From assembly GCA_024710905.1 (NCBI GenBank), contig JANJTV010000109.1:1-64000 (forward strand): a stretch of DNA of 64,000 nucleotides, given 5' to 3'. Under the pieces are notes generated by a model that was not told the origin of the DNA, did no database searches, and worked only from the letters and a program-made list of their open reading frames with translations. This stretch comes from Anaerolineales bacterium. GTDB lineage: Bacteria > Chloroflexota > Anaerolineae > Anaerolineales > Villigracilaceae. This document shows positions 52,383 through 60,535 of this stretch, one piece after another. Each line of letters starts with the position of its first letter. Positions within the stretch are counted from its first letter, which is position 1. The translations under genes and the position numbers were made by a program.

Positions 52383-52411
52383 AGTATACGACTTAATAAA
52401 CCATGAGACAA
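52383..52411 (-). promoter_or_regulatory. Promoter of leader ORF-corA-SMP30-acyltransferase operon
   Basis: TTGTCT (52406-52411), 17-base spacer, TATACT (52383-52388) on the minus strand. The start would be near 52376, giving about 30 bases before the leader ORF and about 170 before corA. Confidence 0.7.
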
Positions 52412-52472
52412 CAGGGAAATTGGCAGGAACAATAACAAAGATTGCTAATTCTCACCCGGCCGGTTTGGCGCG

Positions 52473-52478
52473 TATAAT
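52473..52478 (+). promoter_or_regulatory. Leaderless -10 element of the STAND-like gene
   Basis: TATAAT at 52473-52478 ends 6 bases before the ATG at 52485. TTCTCA at an 18-base spacing is a weak -35. No Shine-Dalgarno sequence. Confidence 0.6.
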
Positions 52479-52484
52479 ATCCAT

Positions 52485-54908
52485 ATGAGCGCAGACGCGG
52501 TGAGCATCCAGGTTGGCGGCAATGTGGAAGGCAGCATTGTGGTGGGTGACAATAATTTTGTCGTCAATGAAAACCACGGCACCCTTATCTACAAGCAGGC
52601 GGGGCCGCAGGTGCAACGCCGCAGCCTGAAACCCCAGCCGCCGCGCGCACCGCGCGGGTTTGTCAACCGCAGCGAGGAACTGCAAAAAATAGGTTCCTGG
52701 CTGGCGGCGAACGAAATGGTGCTGGTCCACGCGCCGGATGGCATGGGCAAGTCGGCACTTCTGCGCCAGGCGGCCAACCTTGAAGCCGCCCGCAGCTTGC
52801 CAGATGGCGTGCTGCTGCTCGAAGGCGTAGATGTCAACGGGCAGGCCCTCGGCGCGGAAGATGTGCTCCAGCGACTGTTCGATGCCCTGTTCGAGTCAGA
52901 CCCGCCACTCAAGGTGAATGCAGCCACCGCCCGGACCTACCTTTCCAACACGCGGCCGCTACTGGTTTTCGATGAAGTAGCCCTGCCGCCCGCCCTACAA
53001 AACAGCCTGCCAGACCTCTTCCCCAACAGCCCGATGCTACTGAGCGCCGATACGACCACCGGCGGCGAATTCCAGCGCCTGTACATCAAACCGCTCCCGC
53101 GCAACGAATCGCTGACCCTGCTGGCTGCCAAAGCGGAGATCACCCTCAACGACGCAACCCGCCAGGCATTCGATGGCATTTGCGCTCACCTGGCCGACGT
53201 GGCCCTGGCGCTGATCATCACCGGCAATGTGCTGCGCGAGACAACCCTCAGCGCAGAACAAGCGCTGGCAATGCTGCAAAATTCGCCTGACGCCAGCCGC
53301 GACCCAATACAAAACGCGCTGGACAAAGCCTTTGGGCTGGCTTACGCCCAACTTTCCCCTGAAGAACAAAAATTGCTCAGCACAGCAGCCTTTACACCGG
53401 GACTATCCATGTCGCCGGGCTGGCTGGAATCAGCCCTGGGAAACGTCCCTGCCGAAGCCTTTCTTGAGCGATTAAAAGCACTGGGATTACTCTACGCCAA
53501 CAGTCCACGCCTGCGCCTGCCAGCCGGATTCCGCGCCCAGGCGCGAAACCGGGCTGGCCTCCCCGAAGCGGATGTGCTCTCCCGACTGACCGATTACCTG
53601 CTCAAGGGAGAAAACTCACCCGCATTTGTGCAGGAAGAACTAGGGAACTTCTGGGGCGCCATGCAAGCCGCCGCCACTGCAGGGAACTGGGAAACCGCCC
53701 TGCAACTGGCCCGCCGCATGGATGCCGCCCTGTGCCTGCATGGTCTGTGGGAAATGTGGAAAGCGGCGCTCGACATTGCGCTTGAAGCGGCCCGCCAGAA
53801 CAACAACCAGTTCGCCGAAGCCTGGGCCATCCATCAACTGGGCACGCGGCTGGCAGGCCTGGGTCAGACTGCGCAGGCCAAATTGCTACTCAAGCAAGCC
53901 CTGGCTTTAAGGGAAAAAATCGGCGATACCGAGGGGGTAGCCTACTCACGCCATAACCTGGATGCGCTGCTGCCTGCACCCGTTTCACCGCTGCCCAAAT
54001 GGGTGCCTGCCGGGCTGGTTGGCCTCGTCACCACCCTGCTGGTCACACTCGGTGCAGCCGGGGCATTAATCCCCACCCTGCTGGCTCCGGCGATCAACAA
54101 CGGAACTGAGACCCCTACTCCCACTGTCTCCCCCACGCCCAGCCCCACCCCGGTAGACCTGTCCGGGCCGCAATTGAAAATTGCAATGGACGACACAACC
54201 TCGCAATACGGCCCGCAAGCCGAAGCCTGCGGCGGATCCATATTGGTGGTGCATGCCTTTGCCAGCGACCCCGGCGGCATCCAGGGAATCAGCGGGCGTT
54301 ACAAATACCAGTACGGCCCGCTTGATAGCAAATGGTATGAAGCCAAATTCATTGAAACCGGGTCAGGCCAATACCGCCTTGAAATTGACCACAATGAAGA
54401 TGATCGCGCCTGGAACACTCTCGACAACCTGGACGGCGACCTGTTGTTGGAGGTGATTGCCACAGATGGTTCTGGCAACACCACCCAAATAGAAGAAAAA
54501 GCCCCTGTACGTTACGCCAATTGCGATACCAGCGGCCCCACCATCACTCGGCCCTACTCCAGCCCCAGCCCGGCCTACTACGGCCCGGCAAGTTGCACCG
54601 AACAGCTATATTCTGAAATGCACGCCTTCATTAACGACGAATCTGGGATCCAGGAAGCGTATATCGAATACACCTACTCGGCCAAAGGCGCCTTCGCGCC
54701 AGATTATCGACTCGACCTGCTAATCTGGGGCAGCAACGGGCATTATGGGAACTTCCTGTACCACAACAAAGAAAGCCAGGCTGAAAAATGGCTGGGCGAT
54801 AGCTCAGGGTATATCACCTGGGTGGTTGTCGCGGTGGATACTTTCGGTAATGTCAGTCGCAGCCGCGAAATTCTCACCCCCATTCGGTATTGTATTACCC
54901 CTGGCTAG
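52485..54908 (+). CDS. Membrane-spanning STAND-like ATPase with extracellular Ig-like domains
   Basis: The protein has 807 residues. The N-terminus has a short beta module, SIQVGGNVEGSIVVGDNN, also seen in bacterial NB-ARC/TIR/CHAT-type proteins. The NTPase has Walker A DGMGKSA (86-90 core) and Walker B LLVFDE (159-164), followed by helical domains and TPR-like repeats (about 385-490). One membrane helix lies at about 506-530 and a Thr/Pro/Ser linker at about 540-556. The last 250 residues hold two Ig-like, Cys-containing modules (ASDPGGIQG..., INDESGIQE...). Most STAND proteins are soluble; placing the ATPase inside and the sensor outside is rare. No nuclease, protease or TIR effector is present. 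TATAAT ends 6 bases before the ATG. Confidence 0.75.
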   Translation: MSADAVSIQVGGNVEGSIVVGDNNFVVNENHGTLIYKQAGPQVQRRSLKPQPPRAPRGFVNRSEELQKIGSWLAANEMVLVHAPDGMGKSALLRQAANLEAARSLPDGVLLLEGVDVNGQALGAEDVLQRLFDALFESDPPLKVNAATARTYLSNTRPLLVFDEVALPPALQNSLPDLFPNSPMLLSADTTTGGEFQRLYIKPLPRNESLTLLAAKAEITLNDATRQAFDGICAHLADVALALIITGNVLRETTLSAEQALAMLQNSPDASRDPIQNALDKAFGLAYAQLSPEEQKLLSTAAFTPGLSMSPGWLESALGNVPAEAFLERLKALGLLYANSPRLRLPAGFRAQARNRAGLPEADVLSRLTDYLLKGENSPAFVQEELGNFWGAMQAAATAGNWETALQLARRMDAALCLHGLWEMWKAALDIALEAARQNNNQFAEAWAIHQLGTRLAGLGQTAQAKLLLKQALALREKIGDTEGVAYSRHNLDALLPAPVSPLPKWVPAGLVGLVTTLLVTLGAAGALIPTLLAPAINNGTETPTPTVSPTPSPTPVDLSGPQLKIAMDDTTSQYGPQAEACGGSILVVHAFASDPGGIQGISGRYKYQYGPLDSKWYEAKFIETGSGQYRLEIDHNEDDRAWNTLDNLDGDLLLEVIATDGSGNTTQIEEKAPVRYANCDTSGPTITRPYSSPSPAYYGPASCTEQLYSEMHAFINDESGIQEAYIEYTYSAKGAFAPDYRLDLLIWGSNGHYGNFLYHNKESQAEKWLGDSSGYITWVVVAVDTFGNVSRSREILTPIRYCITPG

Positions 54909-54971
54909 GCTCGCCCACGCACGCTCGCGCGCGGGTTTTATGTTAAATCCATAAAATCCCCAAATTGCCTC

Positions 54972-54999
54972 TTGTAAAATAGAATATTTGTTCTATAAT
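54972..54999 (+). promoter_or_regulatory. Promoter with palindromic operator-like site
   Basis: TTGTAA (54972-54977), 16 bases, TATAAT (54994-54999). The spacer holds the palindrome TAGAA-N6-TTCTA (54980-54995), touching the -10 element. The right half, GTTCT, and the left half, AGAAT, differ by one base from an AGAAC-N4-GTTCT site. The 5' leader then has GGAG 8 bases before the ATG at 55059. Confidence 0.5.
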
Positions 55000-55058
55000 T
55001 AAGTTGTCTCACCAAGAACAACCCTTTTCCCTATGGCACATTTAATGGAGAACAAGCC

Positions 55059-55760
55059 ATGAAAGCAACCCTTCCCATCCAATTCCTTAACGGCCTGAAA
55101 CAAGGCAGGCAGCAGCGAGGTTTCTACTTCGGCGCACTGCTGATCGTGGCATTGCTGTCCTTCGAGGTCTTCAACTACTCCACCACAGAGTTCGCCCTGA
55201 ACGACGTACTCGGCAACCTGTCCTTCATGGGCATCCGCTGGGCCACCATCCTGTCCATTGCCTTCTGTACCATCGACTTTGCCGGCATCGCCCGCCTGTT
55301 CACCCCCGAGCAAGGTGCCGACGAACCGGCCGAAGTCTGGTATTTGTTTGGCGCCTGGGTACTGGCCGCTGCCATGAACGCCACCCTCACCTGGTGGGGC
55401 ATCTCGGTCGCCATCCACAACCACAGCATCCAGGGCGAGGCCATCATTGCCCGCGAAACCCTGGTCAGTGTCGTGCCGGTCTTCGTCGCAGTGATGGTCT
55501 GGGTCATTCGCCTGCTGATTATCGGGACCTTTGCCATGGCCGGGGAACGGCTTTTCAGCCAGGCCAGCGACAAGCTCCCACGCGCCGCCGCACCGCGCAA
55601 TGAGACCGTCACCTATACCCAGCCGGCTGCCGCCGCACGCAAACCTGCGTCGCGCCCGCAGCCGAGCTACCCCACCAACAGGAACATTCGCCCCGAGGCT
55701 ACCTATCACCCGGTTGGGTTGGCGGCCAAAGACGCCGAAGAAAGCCGTCCGTGGCGGTAA
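55059..55760 (+). CDS. Membrane protein of unknown function
   Basis: The protein has 233 residues with about four membrane helices (about 23-42, 58-78, 96-117, 135-160). A cytoplasmic or surface tail of about 75 residues, rich in Ala, Pro, Arg and Tyr, follows. The sequence RETLVSVVPVFVAVMVWVIR is part of the last helix. I do not recognise a family. It has a dedicated promoter and terminator, so it is a single-gene unit. Confidence 0.65.
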   Translation: MKATLPIQFLNGLKQGRQQRGFYFGALLIVALLSFEVFNYSTTEFALNDVLGNLSFMGIRWATILSIAFCTIDFAGIARLFTPEQGADEPAEVWYLFGAWVLAAAMNATLTWWGISVAIHNHSIQGEAIIARETLVSVVPVFVAVMVWVIRLLIIGTFAMAGERLFSQASDKLPRAAAPRNETVTYTQPAAAARKPASRPQPSYPTNRNIRPEATYHPVGLAAKDAEESRPWR

Positions 55761-55770
55761 GCACCCCTTG

Positions 55771-55805
55771 ACCGGCTTGTCCAGACGTGGACAGGCCGGT
55801 TTTTA
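55771..55805 (+). terminator. Terminator
   Basis: ACCGGCTTGTCC (55771-55782) and GGACAGGCCGGT (55789-55800) form a 12-pair stem (one G-T pair) with a 6-base loop, then TTTTATTT. Confidence 0.92.
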
Positions 55806-55848
55806 TTTCCAAATACTACAATACAATTATCCCAAAGGAATTAACGTG

Positions 55849-56238
55849 ATGAAAAATAATAAAGCAGTCTACAGCAATGTCGATGAATACATTGCCACCT
55901 TCCCGGCAGATATTCGCCAGCGCCTGGAGACAATTCGCACCGCCATCCGCGCCGCCGCACCGGAAGCCAGGGAAAAGATTAGTTACCAGATTCCCGCCTA
56001 TGAACTCAATGGCAACCTGATTTATTTCGCGGGCTACAAAAACCACACCAGCATCTACCCGATTCCACGCGGAACACAGGCCTTCCAACAGAAAGTCCAG
56101 CCGTATGTTTTTGGCCGGGGAACATTGCGCTTTGCCAACCACCAGCCCCTGCCCATGCAGTTAATCCATGAGGTCATCCAGGCCCGCCTGGCCGAACACC
56201 TTGAAAAAAATGCCTTAACGGGCAAAACCAGGTCTTAG
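55849..56238 (+). CDS. DUF1801 family protein
   Basis: The product has 129 residues from the ATG at 55849, with AAAGGA 9 bases upstream. Family features: VDEYIATFPADIRQRLETIR, EKISYQIPAYELNGNLIYFAG and HTSIYPIPRG. DUF1801 (YdhG/YobT) is a small fold of unknown function. It overlaps the end of the minus-strand transhydrogenase gene by 4 bases (convergent stops). Confidence 0.88.
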   Translation: MKNNKAVYSNVDEYIATFPADIRQRLETIRTAIRAAAPEAREKISYQIPAYELNGNLIYFAGYKNHTSIYPIPRGTQAFQQKVQPYVFGRGTLRFANHQPLPMQLIHEVIQARLAEHLEKNALTGKTRS

Positions 56239-57641
56239 GACTTGTTGTCATGCCACTTGCCTAAGCCATCGTAGGCGGCATATTTATACGAGTCAGAGAG
56301 TGTTGGGTAATTAAAAACAGAATCGATAAAAGCATCAATTGATTCACCTTGCGCCAGGACATACGCCCCAAGGTGAATCAATTCAGAGGCCATTTCGCCG
56401 ATCAGGTGAACGCCGAGTAGTTTTTTATCCTTTGGTGAAAAGATGAGTTTCAGCATCCCATCTGTGTCCCCCACAATTAATCCGCGCGGGTTATTGGCAT
56501 AAAATGCCCGCCCAACCAGGTATTCAATCCCCTTCTCCTGGCATTCTTCTTCCGACAGCCCGATCATTGATATTTCAGGGATGGTGTAAACCGCCAGCGG
56601 GATGACCGAAGACAGGCTCTCTTTATAGCGCAAATCAAAGGCATGCACCATCGCCACCCGCGCCTGCTCCATGGAAGTGGAAGCAAGTGCCGGGAAACCA
56701 ATCACATCCCCGGCAGCAAAAAGGTTATCCACCGACGTCTGGTATTTTTCATTGACCAACACCAGGCCACGCTTGCCCAGTTCGACGCCCAGAGCTTCAA
56801 GGCCCAGACCTTCTATGTTACTTTGCCGCCCGGCTGCGAACAGGGCGGTTTCGCTCTCCAACACTTCACCCGTGTCAAGCTGAATACGAACCCCATGATT
56901 GACGATTTCAGTTTTCTCAACACGGGTATTAAAGAGAAACCGCAACCCCAGCCGTTCCAGACGCTGCTGTAGGCGGCTGGCAATCTCCCCATCAATAAAT
57001 GGCAGCAGGCGGTCACGAGTATCCACCAGTGAGACGGCCACGCCCAGGGCCGTGAAAATCCCTGCGTACTCCGATCCAATTACTCCACCGCCAACAATTG
57101 TCATGCTTTTCGGGATTCGATCCATGTTCAGGATTGAATCGGAATCATAGATATAACCCGGGGTAAATGGCACGTCTGGCGGATGGTGAGGTGATGAGCC
57201 AGTTGCAATTAAGACAATGTTTGTGGTCAGGTCGCGAGTTTCGCCTGTCAACAAACGCACTTGTACGGTGTGCGAGTCCTTAAGCGAGGCGTCACCCCAG
57301 ATTAGCTCAATGTTATGGTTCTCAAAATTCCGGCTGATAATCTTCCATTCGGTCTGGATGACAACCTGCTCACGGTACATAAAGTTACCGATGTTCAGGT
57401 CTTCCTTGAGCGAATAATCGATGCCATACAATCCCCGTTGCCGCAACCCAGAATAATAGAGGGCTGTTTCCCGTAGTGTCTTCGACGGGACAGTACCTGT
57501 ATTAATCCCTGCCCCGCCAACATAGGGAGCACGCTCAACAACAGCAACTTTCTTGCCAAAGTAGGCTGCCTGCGCGGCGCCCTTTTCTCCGGCCGGGCCA
57601 CTACCAATTACAACAAGGTCGTAATCATATCCTGTGGTCAT
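56235..57641 (-). CDS. sthA: Soluble pyridine nucleotide transhydrogenase (SthA-like)
   Basis: The product has 468 residues from the second ATG at 57639-57641, with AAGGAG 7 bases upstream (another ATG lies two codons earlier, too close to the ribosome site). FAD motif GSGPAG (12-17), then GINTGTVPSKTLRE, where disulfide reductases would have a Cys pair; its absence points to SthA. NAD motif GGGVIGSEYAG, LFAAGRQSN, then FAAGDVIG and the HLIGEMASELIHLG interface. It exchanges reducing power between NADPH and NAD. It overlaps the DUF1801 gene by 4 bases at its 3' end. Confidence 0.88.
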   Translation of the reverse strand: MTTGYDYDLVVIGSGPAGEKGAAQAAYFGKKVAVVERAPYVGGAGINTGTVPSKTLRETALYYSGLRQRGLYGIDYSLKEDLNIGNFMYREQVVIQTEWKIISRNFENHNIELIWGDASLKDSHTVQVRLLTGETRDLTTNIVLIATGSSPHHPPDVPFTPGYIYDSDSILNMDRIPKSMTIVGGGVIGSEYAGIFTALGVAVSLVDTRDRLLPFIDGEIASRLQQRLERLGLRFLFNTRVEKTEIVNHGVRIQLDTGEVLESETALFAAGRQSNIEGLGLEALGVELGKRGLVLVNEKYQTSVDNLFAAGDVIGFPALASTSMEQARVAMVHAFDLRYKESLSSVIPLAVYTIPEISMIGLSEEECQEKGIEYLVGRAFYANNPRGLIVGDTDGMLKLIFSPKDKKLLGVHLIGEMASELIHLGAYVLAQGESIDAFIDSVFNYPTLSDSYKYAAYDGLGKWHDNKS

Positions 57642-57677
57642 CGGCATTCTCCTTTTTCCTGCGAGAAAACAAGGTGC

Positions 57678-58562
57678 TTATTTGCGTACGGTCAGGTCGC
57701 TTAAGCTGCTTTCGCCATCCGCCAGCACATACAGGCTGCGCGGGCGCGGTTTTTTTTCATAGATAAAATCGGTCACCAGGTAACCAGCGGTAAAGGCGGC
57801 TTCAAAGGCATTGCGGGTGAAAAAGCGCCAGTCTTTTGCCAGGGAAAAGTCTGCCTGTTTAAGCGCCAGGAAATCGCTGGGAATCTCCAGCAGGGCCAGC
57901 GGCCCGGCCAGGTCGGGGACTGACCCCGGCGGGCGAATCAGCCCGGAATCAGGAACTGTCACTTCGTACAGGGCGGGAATCTCCGCCAGCGAGTAATGTT
58001 CCATGGTCAGTTCGCGGCGTGGGCGCAGCCCGAGTCGGCGTTCCACCCGGGGGGTGTGAATCCACCAATCCACCTGGAAGCGGTCGGAGGGCAGGCCAAC
58101 GTTCAATCCATCCCGCATTTCGCCATAGACTTCGCGCAGGTAGGTATTGCAGACCGCGCCAAGCCGGGCAATGTTGAGATATGCGTTGCGGCTGAGCAGG
58201 GGGTCATACGTCCAAGTGATGCGGTCGAGGCCCTGCTGGCGCACCATTTGCCACTGGGCGCGCTTGAGGGCAAACCCGACACCAGAATCGCGATATTCAG
58301 GGAGCACACCCAGCTGGTGGGAACAATGCTTCGGTCGCGGGCCATCCGGCACTTCGTACAGGCCGGGGAAGCCCCAGGCATTGCCAACCAATTTTTCGCC
58401 ATCGAACGCGCCGAGCACCAGCCCGCCATTATGCGCCACAGTCAGCAGCACATGCGCCGGGACAACATCCGTTTCACTGCCGGGCCAGACCTGGCGCTGT
58501 AATTCCTCCACCAGGGCCATTTCTTCAGGGGTCTCAAGTGTGCGGATGTCGAATTTAGGCAT
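57678..58562 (-). CDS. GNAT-superfamily acetyltransferase (COG3375-like)
   Basis: The product has 294 residues from the ATG at 58560-58562. The GNAT core spans about 1-150: LVGNAWGFPGL, SHQLGVLPEYRDSGVG (acetyl-CoA binding) and ITWTYDPLLSRNAYLNIARLGA. The rest is a second half rich in beta structure. Substrate unknown. An upstream extension of the frame into the SDR gene is rejected: the ATG overlaps the SDR stop by 8 bases, implying coupling. Confidence 0.82.
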   Translation of the reverse strand: MPKFDIRTLETPEEMALVEELQRQVWPGSETDVVPAHVLLTVAHNGGLVLGAFDGEKLVGNAWGFPGLYEVPDGPRPKHCSHQLGVLPEYRDSGVGFALKRAQWQMVRQQGLDRITWTYDPLLSRNAYLNIARLGAVCNTYLREVYGEMRDGLNVGLPSDRFQVDWWIHTPRVERRLGLRPRRELTMEHYSLAEIPALYEVTVPDSGLIRPPGSVPDLAGPLALLEIPSDFLALKQADFSLAKDWRFFTRNAFEAAFTAGYLVTDFIYEKKPRPRSLYVLADGESSLSDLTVRK

Positions 58563-59490
58563 GGCGTTCAAAGAAGGTTTGCAGGGCTTGGCGCGTCCAG
58601 TTGATGGATTTGAGGTGCTCGAGACGATAGCTAAAGCGGGCAGGCAGAAAGCCAAACACGCGCGGGATTGTTTCGACGGCGCAGGTACGATTGTAGGAAA
58701 AATAATCAACCGAAAAAGACGATAACGGGAAGCCAGGGAAGATGCTCTCCAGGATGACTGTCAGTGTGCGCATATAACTCAAGCCCATCGGCACCAACAA
58801 TCGGCGCAGGTTGGCAGCATCGAGGATTAAGTCCAGGCTTTGCTTGAAGGTGAAATGTTCGCTGCCGCCTACTTCATAAGTCTGGTTGATGGTTTCATTA
58901 TTATCCAACGACCAGAGCAGGCAGGTGACCAGGTCTTCCACCCACAACGGCTGCAGCAATTCCTCGCCCTGCCGGGGTAGGAACATGATCGGGAACAACC
59001 CGGCCAGGCGCGCCAGCGCAGTGGTGAAATGATCTTCCGGCCCGTAGAGGATGCTGGAGCGCAGGATGGTGTGGGGTACGCCACTCTTGCGGATGAATTC
59101 CTCGGCAATGCCTTTGACTTTCAAAATCGGGTAATACGAAGAACGGTCTGCCCCCAACTGGCTGACGTAAAAGATGCGCCGTACCCGGCTTTCAGCAGAA
59201 ACCCGCGCCAGCATATTTGTACCGCGCGCATCGGTTTCGAGCACATTGCCACGCGAGCCCTGCCTTTCAGCACTGGCCAGGTGGTAGATGATATCCACAC
59301 CACGCAGGGCCGCCTTCAGACCACGTTCGTCGCCCAGGCCAGTGACGGCCACTTCCACAGGCACACCGCGCGGCAGATTGGGGGTTTGGGGGGAAGGACG
59401 AATCAGCAGGCGCACTTGGTGGCCGTTGGCAACCAGTTCACGAACCAGTGCACGGCCAAGGAAACCCGTCCCGCCGGTAACAAGAATCAT
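58555..59490 (-). CDS. NAD(P)-dependent SDR, atypical complex-I-assembly/epimerase type
   Basis: The protein has 311 residues. Rossmann motif VTGGTGFLGRALV, AALRGVDIIYHLAS, YVSQLGADRSS with Tyr/Lys in YYPILKVKG, then RSSILYGPEDHF. This matches NmrA/extended-SDR proteins that include complex I assembly factors and nucleotide-sugar epimerases. Its substrate is not evident. TATAAT (59499-59504) ends 8 bases before the ATG and no strong ribosome site is present. Confidence 0.83.
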   Translation of the reverse strand: MILVTGGTGFLGRALVRELVANGHQVRLLIRPSPQTPNLPRGVPVEVAVTGLGDERGLKAALRGVDIIYHLASAERQGSRGNVLETDARGTNMLARVSAESRVRRIFYVSQLGADRSSYYPILKVKGIAEEFIRKSGVPHTILRSSILYGPEDHFTTALARLAGLFPIMFLPRQGEELLQPLWVEDLVTCLLWSLDNNETINQTYEVGGSEHFTFKQSLDLILDAANLRRLLVPMGLSYMRTLTVILESIFPGFPLSSFSVDYFSYNRTCAVETIPRVFGFLPARFSYRLEHLKSINWTRQALQTFFERHA

Positions 59491-59522
59491 AAGTGGAGAT
59501 TATACCTTTGTTACCTGGTGGC

Positions 59523-60500
59523 TTAATCCGCGCTGTAGACCTGCGGGTTGACGCAATGCGGCAAGCGTTCACCGCGCAGCCCGGCCAGCAGGTTTTCTGC
59601 CGCCAGGCGAGACATCTCATCCCGCGTGCGAGCCGAGGCGCTGGCAATATGCGGGGCGATCAGGCAGTTTTCCAGCGTCAGGAGCGGGCTGTCCATGGGT
59701 AGGGGTTCCGGGTCCGTTACATCCAACGCAGCCGCAAAAATCCGTTTTGCAACCAGCGCATCATACAGGGCCACCTGGTTGAGCACCCCGCCGCGCGCCG
59801 TGTTCACCAAAATTGCCGTTGGTTTCATCTTTGCCAGGAACCGGGCATCGACCAGGTGGCGAGTCTGTTCGGTCAGCGGGGTATGGATGGAAACAAAATC
59901 AGACTCGGCCAGCAGTTCATCCAGGCTGGCGGCAGGCAGTGCGCCATGCTCTGGCGTTTTGCCGGGATCATGATACAACACACGCATCCCAAACCCGACA
60001 GCGCGCCTGGCAACTGCCCGGCCAATTCGGCCAAACCCCACCAGCCCCAGCGTCGCGCCGACAAAATCCGCGCCAAGCAACACCGATGGCCCCCAGGTCT
60101 GCCACTTCCCGGCACGCACATAACGTTCCGCTTCGGTTACCCGCCGCGCTGCGGCCATCACCAGGGCAAAAGCAAAATCGGCGGTGGCATCCGTCAGGAT
60201 CCCCGGCGTATTCCCCACAGGGATTCTGCGTTCGGTAGCATCCGACAGCACAATATTATCCACCCCGACAGCATGATTACTGACGACTTTCAGTTGCGGA
60301 CCGGCGGCATCCAACACTTCGGCATCAATTTTATCGGTCAGCAGGCAGAGCAGACCATCCACCCCGGCCACTTTTTGCACCAAATCTATCCGGCCCGGCG
60401 GAAGTTCCCCCGGCCAGACTTCAACATCACAGGCCTGCATGATCAAATCCAGCCCAACTGGCCTGATTTCACGCGTGACGAATACTTTTGGTTTTGGCAT
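59523..60500 (-). CDS. D-2-hydroxyacid dehydrogenase (glyoxylate/hydroxypyruvate reductase)
   Basis: The protein has 325 residues. Motifs: [41 protein letters not shown], the NAD-binding [13 protein letters not shown], the catalytic Arg in VNTARGG, Glu in VTDPEPLP and His in APHIASAS. It matches glyoxylate/hydroxypyruvate reductase rather than PGDH because there is no C-terminal ACT domain. The divergent gene is glycerate 2-kinase, so both probably handle D-glycerate. TATTAT ends 6 bases before its ATG. Confidence 0.88.
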   Translation of the reverse strand: MPKPKVFVTREIRPVGLDLIMQACDVEVWPGELPPGRIDLVQKVAGVDGLLCLLTDKIDAEVLDAAGPQLKVVSNHAVGVDNIVLSDATERRIPVGNTPGILTDATADFAFALVMAAARRVTEAERYVRAGKWQTWGPSVLLGADFVGATLGLVGFGRIGRAVARRAVGFGMRVLYHDPGKTPEHGALPAASLDELLAESDFVSIHTPLTEQTRHLVDARFLAKMKPTAILVNTARGGVLNQVALYDALVAKRIFAAALDVTDPEPLPMDSPLLTLENCLIAPHIASASARTRDEMSRLAAENLLAGLRGERLPHCVNPQVYSAD

Positions 60501-60505
60501 GGCGC

Positions 60506-60535
60506 TATAATACCCGAAATGCCGCCTGCCGACAA
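60506..60535. promoter_or_regulatory. Overlapping divergent -10 elements in an 18-base gap
   Basis: Plus TATAAT (60506-60511), 7 bases before the ATG at 60519. Minus TATTAT (60507-60512), 6 bases before the ATG at 60500, with TTGTCG (60530-60535) at a 17-base spacing. The two -10 boxes share five base pairs, so both promoters cannot be open at once. Neither start has a Shine-Dalgarno site. Confidence 0.65.

Noticed and set aside
54909-54960. GC-rich run after the STAND-like gene as a terminator
   Set aside because: The potential stem around the GCGCGCGGG run has mismatches and a short T-tract, so no terminator is called.
59856-60518. Upstream extension of the glycerate kinase frame by about 220 residues
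   Set aside because: It is antisense to the hydroxyacid dehydrogenase gene, has no kinase features, and runs through the promoter. The ATG at 60519 fits the family start.
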